Source of the DNA: Tolypocladium sp. Sup5 PDA-1
Taxonomy: Eukaryota > Ascomycota > Sordariomycetes > Hypocreales > Ophiocordycipitaceae
Direction: 5' to 3'
Assembly: GCA_000750105.3 (NCBI GenBank)
Contig: JPHH03000023.1
Location: 427,057 to 491,056, forward strand
Length of the DNA stretch: 64,000 bases
The notes below the pieces were generated by a model that saw only the letters and a program-made list of their open reading frames with translations, was not told the DNA's origin and did not search any database. Positions within the stretch are counted from its first letter, which is position 1. Each line of letters begins with the position of its first letter. This document shows, in pieces, positions 11,133 to 22,280 of this stretch. Both the position numbers and the translations under genes were made by a program.

Positions 11133-11930
11133 AAAGGAACGAACGGAATCTTATGAGACGACGAAGGATGAAGGGTGCTTGATAGAAGACATGTTCATTC
11201 ACACATAGAAGCGACGAAATCACGATCTGTTGCATGACGAGTGGGATTACTTTGCTGGTCGTCGGGACAATATTCTTCCCTTTACCCGAGAAAGCGTCTA
11301 TTAAGACAGCTTGTCAGCCCCTCGACTTCCCAAAGAAAATGTCCATGGGCGCCACAGTCAGCTTCGTCGCGGGTGATTGGTCCCCGTTGCTGAACATTCG
11401 GTAGTATGTTAACGGGCTTTGGGTGAGGAACACCTAAACGTCACGCCGGTCTGTTTCCACCCTCCATGTCAGCTCGTATGTCATGTCGGTGAACTCGTCC
11501 ACGTTGCTATTCATATTGGACTGACGCCGTGTGACGACTCACATGGCGACACTTTGGCTTTGATCATGCTCAGCAATCTCTGTCGGCAACCACATCTCGC
11601 ATATTCGTGTCTGAGAAGGGTATGGAATCGGTTATGGCGGCAACAATGGATGCATATTGACCTGCCATGGTCACACAGTCGAACTGGCGCCGTCAAAAGC
11701 ACCGAGGCCGTTGGGAATATAGCATTTGGCGCATCCCGGAAAAGATTGAGCATCCAGCAAATTTGACATTCGACTAAGCCGTACCGTATATGAGCCGCTA
11801 CCGAGATGAATCCAGTCAATACTCTGCCGTACCATCTTTCGGTCGACGCCATCTGGTTGAGTAAGCACCTCTGGGCTTAACACAGCACACGAAAGATACA
11901 ATGGCAAACTGACTCTACCATCGTACATAG
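11133..11930. other. Spacer, partly decayed
   Basis: About 800 bases with no recognisable gene. It precedes the SDR relic and may contain the lost first exon: the sequence just before 11931 (accatcgtacatag) reads like a splice acceptor. Confidence 0.4.
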
Positions 11931-12454
11931 TAACCGGATGCTCGAGCGGCATTGGTCGTGAGATTGCGCAGCCCGTCGCCAGCAAGTCCACCCAGCGTCT
12001 CATTGCGACCGCGCGGGATACATCCAGCCTTTCCTACCTCCCGGACAACGAGCCCAACATCCTCAAGCTTGCCTTGGACGTCACCTCGCCCGCCTCTGTC
12101 GACCGCGCCTTCAGGGCGGCCGCTGCGCACTTTGGAGACAACCACCACATCGACGTTGTCGTCAACAACGCCGGGCATTCGCTCTCGGGCGATACCGAAG
12201 CCGCGACGGAGGAGGAGACGCATCGGGAGATTGAGACGCTGTTTTTCGGCACGGCGCGTGTTGCCATGCGCGCTGTCAAGGTTATGCGTCAAGAAAAAGA
12301 CCATCGGGGGGGAGGGGGGGGGGGGAAGGTGCCGCTTCACTTGCCGCTGGGGAGCGTTGCTTTGAAGCTGATTAGGGATACGTTGGAGGGACGGCTTGAG
12401 GGGTTGGAGGCTGTGAAGGAGTTGAGTGCCGTGGATCAGCCAGCTGGCGCGTGA
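11931..12454 (+). pseudogene. Short-chain dehydrogenase relic with internal deletion
   Basis: The frame opens with the Rossmann nucleotide-binding motif (VTGCSSGIGREIA) and continues through the adenine-binding and DVVVNNAG motifs, as in classical NAD(P)-dependent SDR enzymes. After MRAVKVMRQEKDHR the sequence runs into a poly-G tract read as glycines, then jumps to a segment (PLHLPLGSVALKLI, LEGRLEGLEAVKEL) that matches the usual extreme carboxyl end of this family. The middle of the enzyme, with the catalytic Ser and the YxxxK motif (roughly 120 residues in the family), is absent. There is no initiator ATG, so a first exon is also missing or unrecognised. I infer a non-functional gene. Confidence 0.75.
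12306..12324 (+). repeat. Poly-G tract at the SDR deletion junction
   Basis: Seven G, one A, then eleven G, exactly where the SDR reading frame loses its catalytic middle. It could be a deletion scar or a low-quality assembly join. Confidence 0.85.
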
Positions 12455-13528
12455 CAGTTTACAGTTTATCATCCAGATTATCGACTTCTGGGGAACATCC
12501 TGCCGTCAATCATCAAAGCCGTGTGGTGCAGGCGGGAGCGATCAACTAAAGAACATCATTCACCCGCCTGCCTACAAAGTACATTCATAAAGCACATGAG
12601 AGCATTACAATCCCAGCCTATTCGTATGGACGAGTTGCAGCTAGCCCTCCATCAACTATTATCGGGATGCCCAGCCTGATGTGGTGAGTGAAAGCGATAT
12701 GATTCCGAATGTAATCGAGGTCCCTAGCACTTTACCCGTTTCTTTACGTCGGGGATGATGGCAGACCTCAGCGACGGCGTTTGCCCGACCTCTCTAGACA
12801 CTTGCGGTCGAAGTGACTATTCATCACGGCAGGGCGGGAATAACAAGAGATTCTCTACTCGCGGGAAAGTCCCTTGTCTCTAAACCATTCTGGGCGTTGG
12901 TCTTTTCTACAAGAAGGGGGAAGGGGTCACGGCGCTTTGTCGCTTTATGTATGGTCGTACAGTGTCTGACAGGAACTTTGCACTATATTTCCATGATCGT
13001 AGGTGCTCACTTGACCCGGTACAGCCGCTGCAATTCGATGCGACTACTGCCATAAATTCCCACGCTCAAGCCCCAGGTGAACGGCCCGGTATTACAATAG
13101 CGGCGCCCGCCTTTCCTATTACACGACGTCCCGTTGCTCTCGGCCCCGGCGTGTTATTCCTTCTCCCTCAACAAACCAGGACCCTAATAGACCAGCCCAA
13201 AAATAGTATTCATTTAAGAACTGCCAAGGTTCTGAGAACGCTGGTAGTAAAGGCGGCGTAATACGAGGGCTGTGGGTAGAGACAACTGACTCTGTAGAGA
13301 TGGGGGGAAACACAGTCTCGGTTTAGATCGGTTATACATGACGATAATGAGATACAAGGTGGAGCACTGGGAAGAGGATCAAAAGTGGCTATGATATGAT
13401 TGGTATAATCAAGTCTGCTACGGGTAGTTGAAATCTAAAGAGAAAAAGGATAAAGAAGTATAGGAGAAGGAAACCTGGAAAGCTCCGCAAGCCTGTCTTA
13501 TTGCACATTGAACCAGCCACTGCCACGT
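12455..13528. other. Gene-free spacer
   Basis: About 1.07 kb with no supported coding region. Short ORFs lack homology that I can recognise. Confidence 0.5.
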
Positions 13529-14080
13529 TCACACGTGTGTGATGCCGCCTTTGTTGAACAGCTCGCAGACATCGCGGCTGGTCGATGTGCAGAGCGCGGC
13601 CTCGGCTACGCCTTCGCCTTCTTGGGGGCGTTTGACGAATGTTCGAAAATGGGAACTTCCACAGACGCGGGCTGCTGAGACGATGGCCGCGGGGATGCCG
13701 ATCGGGGCGAGTGCGAACATCAAGTAGTCGATGAGGGAGGTGCTCTCGCTCAGGTGCTGCCGGGTCATGGGCTCGCCAAAGAGCTGGAGGAGCGGGCCGA
13801 TATCAGTGGCCAAGTTGTTGGTGAAGTCGGGCAGGTCGTCGGCTTGAACGCTGGCAAGGCTGACACAAGAGGAGGCGAATGAAGCGCACGAGTAGATCTG
13901 AGAAGTGAGGGCTTGGGCAAGGATACCACGTACTGATGCCGGTGAGCCGACAGCCCCAGGGGTGCAGTAGCTGCCACGGCCTGGTGCAACGATGGGGTGT
14001 ATAACTTGGCGTTTGCTCTGTTGATGCTGCAAGAGGTCAGACCTGCGTTGGACTACAGTCCAGCTGCTGTCGACACACAA
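13529..14080 (-). pseudogene. Truncated amino-terminal fragment of a large fungal protein
   Basis: The minus-strand frame has segments typical of the amino-terminal region of a widespread large fungal protein family, often followed by ankyrin repeats: FGEPMTRQHLSESTS, DYLMFALAPIGIPAAIVSA, and EAALCTSTSRDVCELFNKGG. The frame ends right after this with TGA at 13529, about where the family normally continues for many hundreds of residues. No ATG opens the frame (it starts from a TTG). The hydrophobic FALAPIGIPAAIVSA stretch could be a membrane segment. Family assignment is from memory of conserved wording, so it is tentative. It is either a decayed copy or an isolated 5' exon. Confidence 0.4.
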
Positions 14081-14280
14081 AAGCCAATGGCTGACGGCTG
14101 ATGGCTGTCCTCAATGCATATCAGCTTTGGTGTTTGGCAGGATATTGGCTTACAGCATTCATGAATATTAGCACCAGTGGTGACTGCAGAAAGGGAAACC
14201 AAAGGGAGGAATGGCCAAATGGTCCACTTATACATGACTATATCAAAACACACACACAAAGAGATCTATCCATCCGCCTG

Positions 14281-16361
14281 CTACAGCTTCACCTGCCCGG
14301 CCTCGAGGGCCAGCCAGTCCTTGTCGCCAAAGGGCACGTACGCGTCGCCCTTGAGCCAGTACATGTCCCCGGCCGAGCTGTCGTCGCCGGCGGGCCCCGG
14401 GCGGACGCCGGCCTCGCGCAGGGCGTGCTTCTGCTGCTTGTTGGTGCCCGTCGTCTGGGCGCCGCCGCCGACCTCGGGGACGAGGCGCAGGAAGAGCGGT
14501 TGGGCGTACCGCGGCAGGGCTTTCCGGACGTGGGAGGCCAGGCTGCGCAGGGTATCGCCCTGGGGCGGGTTCTGGTCGAAGCAGATGGCGACGCAGCCGG
14601 CGCGGCCGTCGTGATGGGGCAGCTGGACGCCGTAGACGTTGGCCTCGCGGACCGAGGGGTGCAGGCCGACGGCGTGGCTGACCTCGACGGTGGACACGTT
14701 CTCCGACTTCCAGCGGAACGTGTCGCCGATGCGGTCGGTGAAGAAGACGCGGCCGTCGCTGTCCCAGCGGGTGATGTCGCCGGTGCGGAACCAGGCGTCG
14801 TCCTTGGCGAAGACGCTGCGCATCACCTTGGCCGCCGTGGCCTTGGGGTTGCCGTGGTAGCCCTGGAAGCGGCGCTCGAGGTTGTCGACGGGCAGGCGGA
14901 AGAGCATCTCGCCGGGCTCGCCGGGCTTGACCCTTTTGGCGAAGCCCGTCTTGGGGTCGCGCGCGGGCGCGTCCGTCTGCCAGTCGACCTCGACGAGTGC
15001 CACCTGCAGGCCCTGCAGCGTGTGGTAGATCCAGCCGTTGCGGCCGATGGCGCCGGCCGTGAGGTCGTTGCGGCTGACGTTCCAGGTGGCGAAGGGGGCC
15101 TCGGTGGCGCCGTAGAACTCGACAATGGTCTCGACGCCGAAGCGGTCCTTGAACTGGTTCCAGATATCCGGCCGCAAGCCGTTGCCAAAGGCAACCGTGA
15201 CGTAGTGCTTGCGGTCGAGGTCCTCGCCCGTGACGGGGTCGCGCTGCGGCGGCGCGGCGAGCAGGTAGCGAAGCGTCTCACCGACGTACTGGATCGAGGT
15301 GGCCTTGCTGTCCCTGACCTCCTTCCAGAAGGTCTTGGTCGAGAACTTGCGGCCGAGGGCCTGTGTGCTGCCGGCGGAGACGGTGGCGCAAAAGGACAGG
15401 ATGGAGGCCGAGGAGTGGTACAGGGGCATGGACGTATACATGATGTCCTTGGAGCCGCGGCCGAGGAGCACCTCGGGGATGGTGCCGCCGACGATGCACT
15501 TGGACCACGTGACGACGGCGGGTTTGGGCATGCCCGTCGTGCCGGACGTGTAGATGAGCGAGGCCGTGCCGCTGAGGGTCTCCTCGTGGCGGTCCGAGTC
15601 GGGGGCGCGCGTGGGAGGGCTCGCGAGGGCCTCGGCGGCGAGCTCGGGCGTGAGGATGACGAATTCGACGCCGGGAAGCTCGGCTTTGACGTCGTCGCCG
15701 ACATTAGAGGCAATATCCGGGTCGACGAGGCACAGCTTGGTGGTGGCGGCCTTGATGCAGTGCGTCAGGGGTGCGCCCGTCAGGTTGTGGTTGATAAAGG
15801 CCGGCTTGGCGCCGATGCTCCACAGCGCCCACCAGACGATGATGAAGGCGTCCGAGTTCTGAAAGTCCATGGCGACAATGTCGCCGGGCTTGATGCCCAG
15901 CCGCTGCTTGAACCAGGTGCCATAGCGGAGGACCTTGTCGTAGACGTCGGCGTAGGTGAGGCGCGTGCCCTCGAAGATGAGGAGGTCCTTGTTGGCGGTG
16001 GAGGGGTGCTTGGCGCGGTCCTCGAGCACGTAGAAGAGGTTGAGCCGGTCCCAGCGCTCGCGGAGGAGGACGCGGCCGACGCTCTTGAAGGCGCCCTTGA
16101 GGAGGAGTCGGTCGTACCAGAAGCCGGTGCGGGCGTTGAGGTAGGCCAGCGCGGCGGCCGCGGCGGGGGCGGCGAGGGCCAGGGGGACTTTGGGGTCAGT
16201 GTTAGTGATGCTATATATGGGTATCCAGAGTTGAGGAGAGAGGGTGTGATATGTAGGTGACGAGCGATGATGACTCGATAAGTGAGTGAGTCGACTTTCG
16301 ATACTCGAGTACATGTAAAGAAGTCGACGACAAGAGAAAGGAAACTCGACGAACCTGGCAT
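14281..16361 (-). CDS. FAT1: FAT1-type very-long-chain acyl-CoA synthetase / fatty acid transporter
   Basis: Member of the AMP-forming acyl-CoA synthetase family that activates long and very-long-chain fatty acids and couples this to uptake; usually membrane-associated at ER, lipid droplets or peroxisomes. Two exons: ATGCCAG at 16361-16355, a 167-bp intron (16354-16188), and the main exon from 16187; the join gives MPVPLALAAP and a 637-residue protein of normal family length. Visible motifs are the AMP-binding P-loop (YTSGTTGMPKP, about residue 235), the EFYGATEA signature, and the FRTGDITRWDSDGRVFFTDR adenylate segment with VLACS-type context. The amino terminus is hydrophobic and may anchor the protein. 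The carboxyl end is -VKL, a weak PTS1-like tripeptide. A 719-residue open frame on the opposite strand is a shadow of GC-rich codons. Confidence 0.93.
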
Positions 16362-18368
16362 GGCGGTCAGCGCTCAACGGCTATGAAGCCGTGCACTTGT
16401 ACAACCAAGGGAGGCGCTGTCAATGGACGTTGCTTCGGCGGGTGGCAAGACAAGTGTGGGAGCACAGAGCCGGGGCCACTGTCTGGCCTCTTGCGCTGCA
16501 CTGACGCAGGTGATTGATGAAGAAGAAAAAGAGTCTAAAATTCGACCAGAGACGCAGAGGCTCGAGATGAAAGCAGTAGACGACGAATGAGGCCAGAGAT
16601 GCTCAGAGCAGTGGTGGTGGCGCGGACACTGGCATAAGGTCGAATGTCCGTCCCCCGGCTAAACGATGCAGTCGGCTCCGGCTATCCCAGTGGCTTGGTT
16701 GCGTGCGTGCTCGTATTGTTTGCTTGGCCAGTTCTGCAACGGTCTTGCAGCCACTCACTCCGGTACGTGCCTCCGACTTTTGTTTGCACTGCGCTGCTTG
16801 CTTGCTCACTGCTTGGCTGGTAGAGCAGTCCACCGGTCCACCGTCCTGCTGCTCGCATCCCGCACCAAGTTCGGCCGGGGGGTCGGTCGGTCATGCAGGC
16901 CCGGGCGGGAGCTTGGAGGCCAGGGGGGTTAGGGTTAGGGCGGTACCGACGGTGTACTTGGAGGCCAATGTCCGACCTCTACCAGTGATGGGGCTTTGCT
17001 GGGTGGAATTGCCATGGGAAGGCGCCACGGCGAGGTAGCGGCCAGGTCACGGCCGTCTGTCACGGCGCCAGTAGCCTCGGAGCTGGCAACTCGAAACGAT
17101 GCTTCGGCGTGGGAGAGACGCCCAAAAAGATGCCTCGGCTCGGCTCCAGGTTTTGTCCACGACGCCGCTCCGTCCCCAGATGCGGGGTACAGCAGGCGAT
17201 GGAGCTGGTGATTCGCTGGAAGCCGGGGTGGACATTGAGGCTTCCCGACAAACCCGCGAGTACTCGTAATAGTCCGTACTTCGTAGCAGTCTTCGAGTAG
17301 CTCGCAAGAAGCGCTGGAAGTTCGAGTTATACACGTAGACATTGGGTATGCGCAGGTACGAGAAGATGGGCGCACAAGGTATACAGATGAGACAGCCAAC
17401 GGTGCCACGGCCCCCGGGAGAGGCTTGATGGAAGGGCTGCAGTGCGACCAAGGCCCCGGCAGGGAACGAGGAGCTCGAGATGTGTCGACAGGGGCGGATG
17501 ACGGGAGAACAAAACACCACACGCAACTGCCTCTTCTTTTCGTACTTTCTTCTCAATTCCGGCAACTGTCAACTGTCAATTAGCTTATCCAAGGCACCGT
17601 TCGCAACGGTGGCATTAGCGAGGCACCCTCAAGCCTTAAGAGGCAGAACACGAGGCGTCCAGGCCCGGATGGACGGCTCAACTCATGTTAAATGGCGGTG
17701 GAGCCGGCCGGGTTGGCATCATCATTCAGCGGCCACCCGATTTGTTGCTGCGACCGGCCGCTGGAGAAGCGGAAACGCGCACGTCCGTCCAATTTGGCGA
17801 CCAGGCTGGTGCTGTGCCTGGGCTTGCATGTCATTGGCATGCACGAAGCCCTGCATGTTATTGTGCTGGAGACAACAGTGGATGGGGGAAGCGACGGGAT
17901 AAAGAAAGATCGCAAAGGCCATCAATGCATGGACAGGTGAAGATCGATGGTGGCATCTCGAGTTGCTGGCAACGGAGCTGAGCGTCGCCGATCCGCCGGC
18001 GCCTCGGGCCATTTGCCGCTCCGAGATATCGCCCCCGGCAATGGCCTTGGCGGCGCACCTGCCAGTTTCACACCGTGCGCCCGCCCCCCTGCACACCGAG
18101 ATCCACACCGAGGGTGGGAGCTGCACGTGACCGCGCGCCGCGCCGCTCCGCCACGACCCTGATGCCACGCATCACCAAGCATGGATCGTGGAGCGACTCG
18201 ACAACTATCGTGCATCTGCCGATGCGCCCCGCCAGCGACTACGACCAGGGGGACCCGAGTCCCGTCCTGTGCACCCAATCGACAGCGCCTTTCTTTTTTT
18301 AACTTGGTGTTTTCTTCCGACGCCAGGCCTCGCTCACTCTCCGGGACCGTCGTCCCTTGACCATCAAG
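16362..18368. other. 2.0 kb divergent promoter region
   Basis: No gene was recognised between the FAT1-type gene (minus) and GPI17 (plus). It contains a short interstitial telomere-like element at 16929-16940 and a TAGTCCGTA motif at 17270. Small ORFs on both strands overlap one another and show no family features. Confidence 0.5.
16929..16940 (+). repeat. Two copies of TTAGGG
   Basis: The sequence ggggttagggttaggg contains two exact fungal telomere-type hexamers inside a promoter-sized spacer. It is too short for a telomere scar and could bind a Tbf1-like factor; the function is inference. Confidence 0.6.
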
Positions 18369-20040
18369 ATGGCTTCAGAGTCCGCCGCTGCGGCGTCCGC
18401 ACCCGCTGTCGATGCGCCCGCGTCCTCCCCCAAGCAGCCGCCCCCAGAGAAGCCGTCGGAGACGCGGCGGCGCTCCTACATTGTCCTCTCGTTCTGGCTC
18501 ATCGTCCTCGCCCTCGGCCTGCCGATCTGGTGGAAGACGACGACCATCTACCGCGCCAACCTGCCCCTGGACCGCATGCTGCAGTGGGCAGAGGGCAAGG
18601 TGCGACTTCTTGCACGTTGATTTGAATCGCAATCACTGACGCATCTAGGCCTGCCGACCAGTGTTTCCCCTGCAAATCTCGGTCCGCGCCGACGCACTGC
18701 CCGACCCAGAGGCCCAGCACCTCGTGCGCCTAACGCAGCATGCCCTCGACGACCTCAACGACTTTCCGGGCCACCATCTGCGCCTGCAGCTGGCGCCCAA
18801 GGACGGCGCTGTTAATACGTCAACCGGGAGCGACAGCAAGCATGAAGAGCCTGCGCTGACCATCCGTCTCACCCCTGGCGAATCGAGCGCCGCGTCCCTG
18901 AACCCACAATCCGCCGAGCTCGACATGACCTACGCCCCCAACTCGATCCCGTCGCTCAACTCGGCCTCGTCAGCCCTCGCGTCCCTCCTCGCCGACGAGC
19001 TGCGATCTACGTTTGCCGAGGAGCAGTCCATCATCTCCTACCTGCTCTCCACCTCGTCCATGTCCTCGGGCGTCCGCCGCCAGGCACTGACCCCCGAGGC
19101 CACCGAGGCGCTCGCCAAGCGCACCACAAAGTCCCTCCGCTACGCGCCGACCTACCACCTCACGTTTTCGCTCTTCACCGACGGCGCGGTGCCCAGCACG
19201 TGGGACATTGAGGCCGCCGTCGACGCGTACATGCGGCCCATGCTGGACGTGCTGCGGCCGATCCACAACTTTACCATCGACACGCAAGTGCAGCTGTATG
19301 CCACGCCGGGCGTGCAGTCGCAGGTGCTCAACAAAGAGCACCTCGCGTCGTTTATCAACGCTGCCGAGTGGCCGCTGTCGCCGTCAATTGGCGGTGCGCC
19401 GACCGTCAACTTTGTCATCTTCGTGGGCAACCAGACCATCGGGCTCGACTCGGAGGCCGAGACTTCGCAGTCGTGGATGATCCCGCAATGGGGCACCGTC
19501 TACCTGCTGTCCCTGCCGCCGACGGCGACGCACGTATCCGCCGAGACACTCAAGCAGCCCGTGCTGACGTTTGGCGGCCACCTGCTCTCCCTGCTGGGCA
19601 CGCCGCAGTCGGGCTCCCTGCCGCTACGGCTGTCGACGCTGGCGCGCATCCGCTCCACCGACCTGCTGCTGCGGGCGTCGTCGTCGCTGGGCTCGCTGGC
19701 GCGGCTGTCGCTCGCCCTGCCGTCCATCTCCATCCCGCGCAGCGTGGCGGACGGCGTGTCGACGACGATGCACCACCTGGAGTGCGCGTGCTCCAACCTC
19801 GGCGGGCCGGAGGGGCTGCGACACGCTCGCATCGCCGAGGAGGAGGCGGAGAGGGCCTTTTTCGAGAAGAGCATGGTGGGCCAGCTGTACTTTCCCGACG
19901 AGCACAAGATTGCCGTCTACCTGCCGCTGCTGGGGCCCGTGGGCGTGCCGCTCGTGCTGGGGCTCATCAACGAGGTGAAGAGCTGGCTCAAGAGGCGGAA
20001 GCAGAGGGCGCAGGAGGCGAGGGAGAAGAAGGGCCAATAG
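18369..20040 (+). CDS. GPI17: GPI transamidase subunit PIG-S / Gpi17
   Basis: Subunit of the ER GPI transamidase complex that attaches GPI anchors to proteins. Two exons, 18369-18599 and 18649-20040, joined across a 49-bp intron (frame ...WAEGK|ACRPVF...), give 540 residues, the usual family size. After a Pro/Ser-rich cytosolic start there is a transmembrane helix (YIVLSFWLIVLALGLPIWW, residues about 38-56), a large lumenal domain beginning PLQISVRADALPD, and a second helix near the end (LPLLGPVGVPLVLGLI) followed by a Lys/Arg-rich cytosolic tail. This two-helix topology is characteristic of PIG-S. The TTG-initiated upstream extension is ignored in favour of the ATG at 18369. Confidence 0.93.
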
Positions 20041-20320
20041 CATTAATAGAACCGGACACGGCAAACATATGATATGGCTTACATCGTTATGCTGTTCTCC
20101 TTGAACAATGACCTCGGCTGCGTCGTATCAGTGGCGTTGCGGCGCGTGCTGGGAGCTGAGCCGTGACGTAATTATGCGCGGGACGTGCCGAGGCGGCTCT
20201 TTAGCGCCAGTAGCCGCAAGGTGACGACCTGCCCTCAACTTCAACACAACACCATACACATCAACACCATCATCGCCATCACCACCACACTCCCTCACGA
20301 AACAAGATGCGGCCAACAAG

Positions 20321-21748
20321 ATGCTCCCCGACCCCGCCTTGACCCTGACCATCCCCAGCCTGCACGACGGCACCGTCCTCGACTGCCGCGTCTACCACCC
20401 CGCCTCGCTCGCCGCCGCGAACCCGCGCGCCCCGCCATGGAGGCGTCACGCGGCCGTCGTCGCGCATCCGTACGCGCCCTTGGGCGGCTGCTACGATGAC
20501 CCCGTCGTGGAGGACGTGGCGGCGAAGCTGCTACGCCGGGGGTACGTCGTGGGGACGTTTAACTTTCGGTACGTGTGCTTGTGCAGTGGGGCAGGACTGG
20601 GCTGATGGGGAGACAGAGGTGCTGGACACTCGGCTGGGAGGACGTCGTGGACTGCGCAGCCGGAGCGCGATGATTATGCGAGCTTTGTGGGGTTCATGGT
20701 GTACTACATTCACAACCTCGACCCGTTCCGCGAGGCGACGACGAGGGACGAGTCGGGGCCTGAGCGTCGCCAGGTGTCGCAAGATGCGACAAAGGCCCTC
20801 GAAGCCGAATCTACGCGACCGGGACCCGGGTCTCAGCGCTCGCCTGTGCTCCTCATGTGCGGCTACTCGTACGGCGCCATGATCACCACCCAGCTCGCCC
20901 CCCTCCCGAGCCTTCTCGAGCCGTTTGCAGCGCCCACCACCCATTCAAATGCCGCCCACATACGCCTCCGGGCCGAGCACCTCGCGGAGCAGCAGAACAT
21001 GATACTGGGCAGCATGCGCGCGGCAGTGACGCAGCCGCTCAGCCCGGCGAGCCCGAGCAGACGCTCCCTGGGCGTGCGCATCGGGGGCGACGAAGGAGGG
21101 AGCCCGCGCCGGAGCCACGATAGCTTTGGGCGGAGGAGCTTCTCGCTGGATGCCGAGGACAGGCTGCGCAGGGGGGTGAATGACTTGCTGGCGAAGAGGA
21201 GGGCGAAGCATGGGCGTCAGCCGCGGCGGCCGGCGAGCAGCTCTGGGGTTGGACACGAGAGTGCCCGTCCGGTGAGCGAGCCGGCGAGTGTGCCGGAGGT
21301 GTCACCCCAAGCAGCAGCCGCAGCTACGAAAGAAGAGGCCGCGAAACTACCCGCCCTGGACAATCTACTCGTCCCCCGGCCTGCCTACATCCTCATCTCC
21401 CCGCTCCAAGGCCTCGTCACGCACCTCGCAACCATGTCACTCCTCCCCTCACGCCACCACCGCCACCACGACGGCGAGCACCAGCAGCAGCACGACGCCG
21501 CGGAAACGAAACTCGTGCGCAACCCGACGCTGGCGGTCTACGGCGACAGAGACGTGTTCGTCTCGGCGGGCAAGCTGCGCGCGTGGGTGGCGAGGCTGAC
21601 GGCGGGGGGTGAAGGTGAAGGCGAGGGTTCCTGGTTTAGGGGGCATGAGGTAGCGACGGCGGGACATTTTTGGGCGGAGGAGGGGGTGTTGGGGGAGATG
21701 AGGGGGCTGGTTGGGGGGTTTGCTGGGAGGGTGCTTGAGGATGGGTAG
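20321..21748 (+). CDS. Alpha/beta hydrolase with long disordered insert
   Basis: A 459-residue serine hydrolase-fold protein encoded by two exons (20321-20568 and 20617-21748; 48-bp intron; join reads FNFRGAGHSAG). A catalytic triad can be proposed: Ser in CGYSYGAM (nucleophile elbow), Asp in VYGDRDVFVSA, and His in VATAGHFWAEEG. Between Ser and Asp sits an insert of about 200 residues, rich in Arg, Ser and Gly (SPSRRSLGVRIGGDE, RRSHDSFGRRSFSL), which looks disordered and may carry phosphorylation sites. No signal peptide. An out-of-frame ATG at 20307, 14 bases upstream, could act as a small upstream ORF. The substrate is unknown; dienelactone-hydrolase-like or lipase-like roles are possible. 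Confidence 0.85.
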
Positions 21749-22280
21749 GTGCTTGGCGGTTGATGGTATTTTAAGGGAATCTATGAAGTATAGGTTCGCC
21801 GATTTCCAGGTAGAAGCCATGAAAGAATGGCTGACATTCAACAGCTCGGACAGTTGGGGCCTTTGGGTATTTCAAAACCCATCAAATACATTCACGACTT
21901 AATATCGCCCTCCATCTAATGCGCTACCACAGGCATGCAGCAGCGTCACACAAAGGTACTTTGTAGCGCACTGACAGTCTCGTGGCGTTGTTTTGTGGAA
22001 GTTGAGTGGCGTGACTGATCCGGTAGGGTTGTGTTGCGTGAAACTGCAGAGCTTGCTTATACGATGAGGATATACCAAGGTTCAAGGTTCTTGATGTGTC
22101 ATGTATGTTCTGTCTGGGACTATGAGTCACGGCGCGCCATGCTTACTTGGCCTGGGCCTTGGGCCGCTATACCATTGCTTTAAAGCCTCGTCGGCTTCCC
22201 AGCTTTCTCCGGCACAATCTTTCCATCCTTTCCATCGCACACCTTTATCCACATCTTCTTTCCATCATTCGCTATTCGTC
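21749..22280. other. Intergenic spacer
   Basis: About 530 bases with no supported gene; presumably the 3' UTR of the hydrolase and the promoter of the next gene. Confidence 0.5.

Noticed and set aside
14101..16260. 719-residue open frame opposite the FAT1-type gene
   Set aside because: Gly/Ala/Val/Arg-rich composition typical of the antisense of GC-rich codons; the opposite strand encodes a complete known enzyme.
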